Source of the DNA: Candidatus Nitrosopumilus sp.
Lineage (GTDB): Archaea; Thermoproteota; Nitrososphaeria; Nitrososphaerales; Nitrosopumilaceae
Assembly (NCBI GenBank): GCA_013043295.1
Contig: JABDOO010000042.1
Coordinates: 1 to 19,775 of the forward strand
Reading direction: 5' to 3'
Length of the DNA stretch: 19,775 nt
A program made the position numbers and the translations under genes. Below, in pieces: positions 14,443-19,775 of this stretch (the first letter of the stretch is position 1; every line of letters starts with the position of its first letter). Below the pieces are notes generated by a model. That model had not been told where the DNA came from and ran no database searches. It worked only from the letters and a program-made list of their open reading frames with translations.

Positions 14443-15072
14443 ATGGGACAATGGTTATCTTGGGTAAAATCCAACGAAAATGAAATTCTAAAAATATTGG
14501 ATGATTTAGGTTCTAAAGCAGTTGAAGCTTCTGAAGCATTACTTGATTATCTTAATGATCTAAAAAATATAGAAAAATTAGAAAAAGTTAGACGACTAGA
14601 ATCTGAAGGTGATGATTTAACACGTCAAATCTTTTCAGAATTAAACAAGACATTCATCACTCCTCTAGATAGAGAAGACATGCAAAGAATTGCATCAAAA
14701 ATAGATGATGTAATTGACTTTATTGATGGAATTGGTGCAAGACTGTATAGTTACAAAATTGAGTCTCCTCCACCATTTACTAAACTTATGATTGAAGAAT
14801 TAGTCAAAGCAACCAATGAGGTTAATTACATGGTCTCACAACTAAGACGCATCAAAAATCCTCAGGATATGATTAATCATTGTAGAAATACGAGTGATAT
14901 TGAGCATGCGGTAGATGATATGTATCGAGACGCAATCAAAGAATTATTTGAAAGCAATGATGCAATCCATATCATCAAACTCAAAGATATCTATGAATCC
15001 ATAGAAACTGCATCTGACAGATGTGTTGATGTAGCTGATGTGGTGGAAGATATCGTTCTGAAATATACCTAG
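14443..15072 (+). CDS. DUF47 / PhoU-like partner of the PiT transporter
   Basis: This 209-aa, almost wholly helical soluble protein matches the DUF47 (PhoU-like) family. It has E-x-E-G-D-D-L-T-R near 54-61, then L-N-K-T-F-I-T-P-L-D-R-E-D-M near 67-80, then IASKIDDVIDFIDGIGARL. The C-terminal helix contains YESIETASDRCVDVADVVED. The acidic E/D clusters recall the metal-binding motifs of PhoU. DUF47 proteins are regularly encoded just ahead of PiT phosphate transporters, as here (8-base gap), and are thought to modulate transport. A TATA box supports the ATG at 14443. Confidence 0.9.
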   Translation: MGQWLSWVKSNENEILKILDDLGSKAVEASEALLDYLNDLKNIEKLEKVRRLESEGDDLTRQIFSELNKTFITPLDREDMQRIASKIDDVIDFIDGIGARLYSYKIESPPPFTKLMIEELVKATNEVNYMVSQLRRIKNPQDMINHCRNTSDIEHAVDDMYRDAIKELFESNDAIHIIKLKDIYESIETASDRCVDVADVVEDIVLKYT

Positions 15073-15077
15073 GTGAT
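15072..15077 (+). promoter_or_regulatory. Shine-Dalgarno of the PiT gene
   Basis: GGTGAT overlaps the last base of the DUF47 stop codon and lies 3 bases before the PiT ATG. It fits the archaeal anti-SD and supports re-initiation within the operon. Confidence 0.5.
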
Positions 15078-15080
15078 GAG

Positions 15081-16067
15081 ATGTTAGAGTTAGCAATTGG
15101 TGCAATAATAGTAGCATTAATCTTTGATTTTGTTAACGGGTTCAATGATTCTGCTAACTCTGTTGCAACTGTAATTGGAACTCGTGTACTCAAACCCCTC
15201 CATGCAGTTACTTTATCTGCTGTTGCAAACTTTGTTGGACCTTTCATTTTTGGTGTTGCAGTAGCAACTACTATTGCAAAAGGAATTGTAAGTATGGATG
15301 ACATTACAATCTATATGATAATTGGAGGACTGGCAGGTGCAATTACTTGGAGTACTCTTTGTACTTACTTTGGATTGCCAATTTCTAACAGTCATTCCCT
15401 TGTAGGTGGAATAATGGGTGCGGGAATTGCAGGATTAGGTTTTGAAAAACTAGTTTATGGTGGATTGTCCAAAGTTTTTGCAGGAATTATTATCGCACCA
15501 ATCGGTGGAATAATTTTTGGTTTACTGTTAACTGGATTAATAATAACTGTTTTTGCAAGCAGACGGCCTGCTATTGTAAACAGAACATTTGGTAGATTAC
15601 AAATAATTTCTTCAGGTTGGTTTGCTTTGACTCATGGTGCAAATGATGGACAAAAGACTATGGGAATAATTGTTTTAATTTTGGTCTCAACAGGATTTAT
15701 GGATGAATTTGAAATGCCTATTTGGGTAATTTTAGCTGCTGCAGCAGCTATGGGATTAGGAACTTTCTTTGGTGGATACAAAGTAATCAAAACACTTGGA
15801 GTTAAAGTTGCAAGGCTAAGACCTTATCAAGGATTTTGCGCTGAAACTGCAGGTGGTTTAATGCTTGCAATCTTTGCTACTCTTGGAATTCCTGCAAGTA
15901 CAACACACGCAATTACTGGAACTATTATGGGCTCAGCAGCTGCTAGAAGAAAACGTGCTGTACGTTGGAAAGTTAGTAGACAAATTGTCTTTTCATGGAT
16001 AATTACTATTCCTGGTGCTGCAGGATTTGCAATTGGATTTACTTACTTGATTCATCTATTCGTATAG
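15081..16067 (+). CDS. pit: PiT-family inorganic phosphate transporter
   Basis: This 328-aa polytopic membrane protein carries both PiT signatures. The N-terminal one is GFNDSANS (20-27) and the C-terminal one is HGANDGQKTMG (185-195). Each half also has its G-[LI]-P-x-S-x-[ST]-H motif (GLPISNSHS about 98-106, GIPASTTHA near 277). The two inverted halves of about ten helices are separated by a basic cytosolic loop (SRRPAIVNRTFGR). The family imports phosphate, usually as a metal-phosphate complex with H+ or Na+, at low to moderate affinity. It is co-transcribed with the DUF47 gene. PiT proteins also admit arsenate, which is notable because an arsenate-detoxification cluster lies 1.4 kb downstream. 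Confidence 0.95.
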   Translation: MLELAIGAIIVALIFDFVNGFNDSANSVATVIGTRVLKPLHAVTLSAVANFVGPFIFGVAVATTIAKGIVSMDDITIYMIIGGLAGAITWSTLCTYFGLPISNSHSLVGGIMGAGIAGLGFEKLVYGGLSKVFAGIIIAPIGGIIFGLLLTGLIITVFASRRPAIVNRTFGRLQIISSGWFALTHGANDGQKTMGIIVLILVSTGFMDEFEMPIWVILAAAAAMGLGTFFGGYKVIKTLGVKVARLRPYQGFCAETAGGLMLAIFATLGIPASTTHAITGTIMGSAAARRKRAVRWKVSRQIVFSWIITIPGAAGFAIGFTYLIHLFV

Positions 16068-16116
16068 CCAAATTCTCTTGGTTTTTATTCTAGCAAAAAT
16101 TTTCTGAGATATTCAA

Positions 16117-17202
16117 ATGGAAATCCTAGAATTAATACAAGCTAATCTTCTTACTCCGATAATTCTCTTCTTTTTGTTTGGAATTATCGCAGCTAGAATA
16201 AAATCTGATTTGAAAATACCTGAGGCTATTTCAGAATTCTTACCAATCTATCTTCTTGCAGCTATTGGTTTGCATGGTGGAATTGAGATGAGAAACACTG
16301 GATTTGAAAATATGCTAATTCCAATGTTAGTTGCAATCGGTCTTTCTTTGTTGTTTACATTAAATCATTATCAAATTTTGAGAAGACTGGGAAAGTTCAA
16401 TCTATTTGATTCGTATGCATTGGCATCAACCTATGGCGCAGTAGGTGCAGTTCACTTCTCTGTTGGTTTGTCCTTTTTGAAAAACCAAGGAGTTTCTTCA
16501 GAAGGATACATTGCAGCAATTCTTGCAGTATTGGAACCCCTTGCATTCATCTTGGCAATTTTTATGACAAATATGGCAGTATCAAAGCAGATCAAAGAAA
16601 AGAAAAAATCATTTTCAGATGATGATTCTTCAGATATTGAGATTGGATTAACCCAAACTAAAACAAAAATTTCCAAAGTATTGCATGAATCCATTACTGG
16701 AAAAGCAATTGTAATTCTTCTTGGAAGTATTGTAATTGGTTACATAATTGGTGAGGAAGGCTTCCAACCAATCAAAATAGTATTTGATGATATGTTTACT
16801 GGAGCAATAGTAATTTTCATGATTGAGATGGGGATAATTGCTGGTCAAAGATTAGATGATATCAAAAAAGTTGGAGTTTTTCTTACCTCTTTTGCCATTA
16901 TCATGCCAATGTTCAATGGAATAATTGGGGTTCTAGTTTCAACTGCCCTGGGGTTAAGTGTAGGTGGCGCAGTCATGTTTGGATTGCTAATGGCTAGTGC
17001 TTCGTTTATTGCAGCACCTGCTGTCTTACGTCATGCAATTCCTCAGGCAAAACCAAGCCTATACATCACATCTGCTTTGGGAATAACATTCCCTTTCAAC
17101 ATCATAGTGACATTGCCTATTCTCTTTATGATATCTACACTTGTTCATACTGGAGAAGGAACGATAGACTTATTCCATTACATTACTGAGGGATTCATGT
17201 GA
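16117..17202 (+). CDS. sbtA: SbtA-type sodium-dependent bicarbonate transporter
   Basis: This 361-aa membrane protein has about ten helices and fits the SbtA/PF05982 family. It begins with an ILFFLFGIIAARIKSDLKIP segment. FLPIYLLAAIGLHGGIEMR, YGAVGAVHFSVGLSFL and an AAILAVLEPLAFILAIFMTN stretch follow. The charged cytosolic loop at about 155-190 (KEKKKSFSDDDSSD) is where cyanobacterial SbtA is regulated. The second inverted half repeats the theme with EMGIIAGQRL and ASASFIAAPAVLRHAIP. SbtA imports HCO3- with Na+ at high affinity. In an ammonia-oxidising archaeon this would feed the biotin-dependent carboxylase of the 3HP/4HB cycle (inference). It is translationally coupled to the PII-like gene by a four-base overlap. 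Start at ATG 16117; T-rich promoter near 16082-16088. Confidence 0.88.
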   Translation: MEILELIQANLLTPIILFFLFGIIAARIKSDLKIPEAISEFLPIYLLAAIGLHGGIEMRNTGFENMLIPMLVAIGLSLLFTLNHYQILRRLGKFNLFDSYALASTYGAVGAVHFSVGLSFLKNQGVSSEGYIAAILAVLEPLAFILAIFMTNMAVSKQIKEKKKSFSDDDSSDIEIGLTQTKTKISKVLHESITGKAIVILLGSIVIGYIIGEEGFQPIKIVFDDMFTGAIVIFMIEMGIIAGQRLDDIKKVGVFLTSFAIIMPMFNGIIGVLVSTALGLSVGGAVMFGLLMASASFIAAPAVLRHAIPQAKPSLYITSALGITFPFNIIVTLPILFMISTLVHTGEGTIDLFHYITEGFM

Positions 17203-17501
17203 AACTATACAACGTTAAGCTGCTTACAGTAACTTGTGAGATTTTAGCACAAGAAAATATTATAGAAATTCTCAAAAAACATGAGATCACTGGATATACA
17301 ACATATGAAGTCGATGGGAATGGTGCACGTGGAATGCGTGGACAGGGACTAAAGACTGAGAAAAATGTTAAAGTTGAAGTAATAATGCGTGAGGAAAAAT
17401 TGCAAGATGTTGTAGAAGAAATTTCTAGAACACTATTTGCTAATTTTGCAATTGTCCTCTATGTCAGTGATGTTGGCGTTGTAAGAACTGAAAAATTCTA
17501 A
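17199..17501 (+). CDS. sbtB: PII-like SbtB regulator of SbtA
   Basis: This 100-aa protein with GTG start overlaps the sbtA stop (GTGA). It follows the PII ferredoxin-like plan: a beta-alpha-beta unit (KLLTVTCEILAQENIIEILK), a T-loop region (about 36-56, with DGNGARGMRGQG, including the G-x-G-x-R-G pattern), then KVEVIMREEKLQDVVEEISR and a last strand FAIVLYVSDVGVV. Cyanobacterial SbtB proteins sense adenyl nucleotides (cAMP, AMP, ADP/ATP) and bind SbtA to gate bicarbonate uptake. This one ends at RTEKF and lacks the C-terminal Cys-containing CGPEGC extension of some cyanobacterial SbtBs, so redox control by that route is not expected. Its last four bases overlap the 3' end of the convergent arsR. 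Confidence 0.88.
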   Translation: MKLYNVKLLTVTCEILAQENIIEILKKHEITGYTTYEVDGNGARGMRGQGLKTEKNVKVEVIMREEKLQDVVEEISRTLFANFAIVLYVSDVGVVRTEKF

Positions 17502-17797
17502 CAACAATTATCATCTGAACACAAAACTGGAATCTTTTTACTTGTTTTAGTAACTGTGGAAATTAATTCTGATAATTGATTATTTGAAATTGCATACATT
17601 GCTTTTTTACCTTCGTCTCTTGACTTTACAATCCCGCATTTTTTCAATGTCTTTAGATGATGTGAGACTAGTGGTTGATCTTTTTCTAATTCTTCTACAA
17701 AGTCATTTACACACAGTTCTTTGTTTTTTTGTAATAGTTCTAAAATCTCAAAACGAGTTTCATCACAAATACATTTTAGCAGACTGACTCCATTCAT
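17498..17797 (-). CDS. arsR: ArsR-family metalloregulator
   Basis: This 99-aa winged-helix repressor is of ArsR type: CDETRFEILELLQ at the N-terminus, ELCVNDFVEELEKDQPLVSH as helix-turn-helix, HLKTLKKCGIVKSRDEGKKA as recognition helix and wing, then MYAI. Of the classical E. coli As(III) site (ELCVCDL), only the first Cys is kept (C29; the second is N31). Instead the C-terminus has C93 and C98-C99 (LCSDDNCC), a plausible alternative As(III)/Sb(III) site like the C-terminal Cys triad known in Acidithiobacillus ArsR. It is divergent from arsC and the channel gene with only 46 bases between, so one operator could control both directions. Derepression by arsenite is expected from the family. Confidence 0.9.
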   Translation of the reverse strand: MNGVSLLKCICDETRFEILELLQKNKELCVNDFVEELEKDQPLVSHHLKTLKKCGIVKSRDEGKKAMYAISNNQLSELISTVTKTSKKIPVLCSDDNCC

Positions 17798-17843
17798 ATC
17801 AATTAATATTTATATAAACTGATATTTATGTGATATTATCAAA
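17798..17843. promoter_or_regulatory. Divergent arsR / arsC promoter-operator
   Basis: The 46-base AT-rich region holds TTATATAA (17810-17817), about 30 bases before the arsC ATG. A reverse-strand ATAAATAT (17822-17829) lies about 28 bases before the arsR ATG. ATATTTAT is repeated at 17806-17813 and 17822-17829, 16 bases apart. ATATCA (17796-17801) and TGATAT (17820-17825) form an inverted pair. Any bound ArsR would cover both TATA boxes. Confidence 0.5.
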
Positions 17844-18251
17844 ATGCCTGAAAATATACTATTTGTGTGCGTAGAAAATGCTGGCAGAAGCCAAATGGCT
17901 GAAGCATTTTTCAGAAAATATGCGCCAGATAGATTTAATGTTTCAAGTGCAGGTACAACTCCTTCTTCTCAACTAAATCCAATTGTAATTGAGGTGATGA
18001 AAGAAATTGGCATTGATATGAAAACTCAACAACCTAAACTTTTGTCAGATTCAATGATGAAAAATTCTTCTAAAACTGTTAACATGGGATGTATGGACAA
18101 AGAATCCTGTCCTGCTTTATTTGTAAAAGATGTAATTGATTGGAATATTTCTGATCCTAAAGAAAAATCCCTTGATGAGGTGAGACAAATTCGTGACAAA
18201 ATAAAATTAGAAGTGCAAAATTTTATCAAAACTCTTGAGGCAAAAAGTTAA
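17844..18251 (+). CDS. arsC: Arsenate reductase, LMW-PTPase (thioredoxin-coupled) type
   Basis: This 135-aa enzyme has the low-molecular-weight phosphatase fold. The P-loop CVENAGR gives C-x5-R (C9 to R15) followed by S16. C83 (NMGCMD) and C89 (ESCPAL) are the redox pair of thioredoxin-linked ArsC. D104-P105 (NISDPK) supplies the general acid. These match the Cys10/Cys82/Cys89 relay of the S. aureus pI258 enzyme, which reduces arsenate to arsenite using thioredoxin. A plain tyrosine phosphatase would lack the second and third Cys. The next gene starts on the last base of the stop codon (TAATG), so the two are coupled. It is divergent from arsR. Confidence 0.94.
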   Translation: MPENILFVCVENAGRSQMAEAFFRKYAPDRFNVSSAGTTPSSQLNPIVIEVMKEIGIDMKTQQPKLLSDSMMKNSSKTVNMGCMDKESCPALFVKDVIDWNISDPKEKSLDEVRQIRDKIKLEVQNFIKTLEAKS

Positions 18252-18934
18252 TGACCTACTCAAACTTGCAAATTTTTACAGTAGAGTTAGTTGGAACTTT
18301 TATTCTGGTAATCTTTGCAACAGGTTCAATAGTCTATGATGCTGAAGTATTTGATGGAAAATTAGGGATTCCATTTGCAGCTCTTGCTCCCTTTATTGCA
18401 TTATTAATAGGGGTTTATTCTTTTGGGAAAATATCTCTTGCACATTTTAATCCTGCAGTAACAATAGGTTATTACATTACAGGCCACATATCTAAAATTC
18501 AAATTGTATATTATTTTGCAGCAGAAATAATTGGTGCAATACTTGGCTCACTTTTTGTTCTAACATTTATCGGAGAAAAGGCTAATCTTGGAGCAAATGC
18601 ACCAAACCTTGATTTTTCAATATTTGTAATTTTCCCAGTTGAGGTTTTAGCTTCTGCAATGCTCATGGGAGTTATCTTTTATGTTGTATACACTAAAGGC
18701 TTGAGAGGATTTAGTGGGGTTGCAATTGGAGGAATAGTTGGATTGGATATCCTATTTTTGGCTTTTATCTCAGGTGCATCTATGAATCCTGCTAGGGCTC
18801 TTGCCCCTGCACTATTATCTGGAACTTTTGAACATCTTTGGCTTTATTGGACTGCACCCTTTGTGGGAACTACTATCGCGGCATTTTTCTTTAGAAAGAA
18901 ATTCCAAGCACAAAGAGCCACAAATTACGAATAA
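18251..18934 (+). CDS. MIP-family channel (AqpS-like), probable arsenite exit route
   Basis: This 227-aa membrane protein has six helices and the two half-helix NPA motifs of the aquaporin family: HFNPAVT (N67-P68-A69) and SMNPARALAPALLSG (N179-P180-A181) with the selectivity-filter Arg R182. The residue after that Arg is Ala rather than the Asp of GlpF-type glycerol channels. The N-terminal VELVGTFILVIFATGS is typical of the family. It overlaps the arsC stop by one base and shares arsR control. In Sinorhizobium meliloti the MIP protein AqpS sits in an arsR-aqpS-arsC cluster and replaces the arsenite pump by passive efflux. The same role is inferred here because no ArsB or Acr3 is present. 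Water or another small solute remains possible. Confidence 0.9.
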   Translation: MTYSNLQIFTVELVGTFILVIFATGSIVYDAEVFDGKLGIPFAALAPFIALLIGVYSFGKISLAHFNPAVTIGYYITGHISKIQIVYYFAAEIIGAILGSLFVLTFIGEKANLGANAPNLDFSIFVIFPVEVLASAMLMGVIFYVVYTKGLRGFSGVAIGGIVGLDILFLAFISGASMNPARALAPALLSGTFEHLWLYWTAPFVGTTIAAFFFRKKFQAQRATNYE

Positions 18935-18956
18935 TAATGACCCAAAACACCAGTCA

Positions 18957-19775
18957 ATGGTGTCTGAATCCAAGAAATTATTCAATATTGCAAAAAAAGT
19001 AATCCCATCAGGCGTTAATAGTCCCGTTAGATATTTTGAGCCATATCCATTCTTTACAAAAAAAGCCAATGGTGCTTACATTTGGGATGCTGATAATAAT
19101 CGCTACATTGATTTCTGTAATGGATATGGGGCTTTACTTTTAGGACATAGGAGAAAAGAAATTATCAAATCTGTATCAAATCAATTATCAAAAGGCACTC
19201 TATACTGTACTCCAACTGAATCTGAAACTGAACTCTCCAATCTTATAATTCGAAATTTTCCATCTGTTGACAAAGTAAGATTGATGAATACTGGTGGTGA
19301 AGCTACCATGACTGCAATCAGACTTGCACGTGGGTTCACAAAAAAGAAAAAAATAATAAAATTTGAAGGATGCTATCATGGTGCACATGACTCTGTTTTG
19401 GTAAAAGCCGGTTCTGGTGCAGCACATAATGGAGTTTCTGTATCTGATGGTGGCTTGGATGAAGTCTCAAAAAATACATTGGTAGTAGAGTATAACAATA
19501 TTGAAGATTTACAAAAGACAATTAGAAAAAATAAAGACATTGCTGGTGTAATCGTAGAACCAATTTTAGCCAACATGGGGTTGATCCTACCTGAAAAGAA
19601 CTTTCTTTCTGATTTGAGAAAAATTACCAAAGAAAACAACATTCCCTTAATTTTTGATGAAGTAGTTACTGGATTTAGAGTTGCACCAGGTGGTGCACAA
19701 GAACATTTTGGAATCAAACCTGATATTACTACAATGGCAAAAGCACTAAGCAATGGTTTTACAATCTCTGCAGTA
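18957..19775 (+). CDS. hemL: Glutamate-1-semialdehyde aminotransferase (HemL-like), 5' part
   Basis: The first 273 codons of a PLP aminotransferase class III enzyme run off the right edge. HemL hallmarks are KVIPSGVNSPVRYFEP at the start, GYGALLLGHRR, then EATMTAIRLARGF and FEGCYHGAHDSVLVKAGSGA. FDEVVTGFRVAPGGAQEHFG carries the PLP-pyridine Asp. The Schiff-base Lys should be K262, but its setting reads M-A-K-A-L-S-N-G-F rather than the usual G-K-x-I-G-G-G. HemL converts glutamate-1-semialdehyde to 5-aminolevulinate in haem/cobamide synthesis. The start is ATG 18957, because the ATG at 18937 is out of frame. TATA-like ATAATAAT (18931-18938) just after the channel gene stop suggests a separate promoter. 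A paralogous aminotransferase is the alternative. Confidence 0.82.
   Translation, partial: MVSESKKLFNIAKKVIPSGVNSPVRYFEPYPFFTKKANGAYIWDADNNRYIDFCNGYGALLLGHRRKEIIKSVSNQLSKGTLYCTPTESETELSNLIIRNFPSVDKVRLMNTGGEATMTAIRLARGFTKKKKIIKFEGCYHGAHDSVLVKAGSGAAHNGVSVSDGGLDEVSKNTLVVEYNNIEDLQKTIRKNKDIAGVIVEPILANMGLILPEKNFLSDLRKITKENNIPLIFDEVVTGFRVAPGGAQEHFGIKPDITTMAKALSNGFTISAV

Noticed and set aside
238..19775. Functional link between tRNA-Glu and the hemL-like gene (both serve 5-aminolevulinate synthesis)
   Set aside because: They lie about 19 kb apart on opposite strands with many unrelated units between. Co-occurrence in one window is not evidence of linkage.
1..19775. CRISPR array, prophage, insertion sequence or integrated element
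   Set aside because: No regularly spaced repeats, transposase, integrase or terminal inverted repeats were seen. Gene content looks like ordinary chromosome, and the tRNA gene shows no adjoining duplicated 3' end within the window.

Overview
The window looks like chromosome from a low-GC ammonia-oxidising archaeon of the Nitrosopumilus type (Thaumarchaeota/Nitrososphaerota). This is inferred from several signs. The DNA is AT-rich. Archaeal TATA boxes sit about 25-30 bases ahead of start codons, giving leaderless mRNAs, several of which begin with TTG. There is an archaeal-type tRNA-Glu without an encoded CCA. Secreted proteins carry the NNAGWW repeat that I associate with marine thaumarchaea. 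No phage, insertion sequence or CRISPR array is visible.

Layout. Bases 1-1710 hold a truncated gene at the left edge (-), tRNA-Glu(CTC) (-), a protein with a nucleotidyltransferase-like motif (+), and two convergent Cys-rich microproteins: a 47-aa metallothionein-like one (+) and a 55-aa one (-). Bases 1834-4957 hold a secreted protein with two C-terminal NNAGWW repeats, a small TPR protein and two unrecognised cytosolic proteins. Bases 4938-8080 hold a divergent pair: a membrane-anchored beta-propeller protein (-) and a membrane-bound winged-helix regulator (+), with an imperfect palindrome between them. Bases 8086-9081 hold an F420/flavin split-barrel protein (-), a PRC-barrel protein (+) and a 32-aa zinc-ribbon microprotein (-). 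Bases 9174-10954 are a two-gene ABC-2 exporter. Bases 11023-14297 encode two large secreted proteins: an NHL propeller + HYR + RTX fusion, and a three-repeat protein with a conserved Cys pair per repeat.

Bases 14443-19775 are mostly inorganic-ion physiology. A DUF47 protein is paired with a PiT phosphate transporter. An SbtA-type bicarbonate transporter is translationally coupled to a PII-like SbtB protein. A compact arsenic module consists of arsR divergent from arsC plus a MIP-channel gene, with no ArsB or Acr3 pump in view. The 5' part of a hemL-like gene runs off the right edge.

How they may work together (inference). PiT would import phosphate and, inadvertently, arsenate. ArsC would reduce arsenate to arsenite, and the aquaporin-type channel would let arsenite leave under ArsR control. 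SbtA/SbtB would supply and gate bicarbonate for the carboxylases of the 3-hydroxypropionate/4-hydroxybutyrate cycle known from these archaea. The most noteworthy items are the arsR/arsC/aquaporin module, the SbtAB pair, the NHL-HYR-RTX secreted protein, the regulator/propeller pair with its palindrome, and three Cys-rich microproteins.
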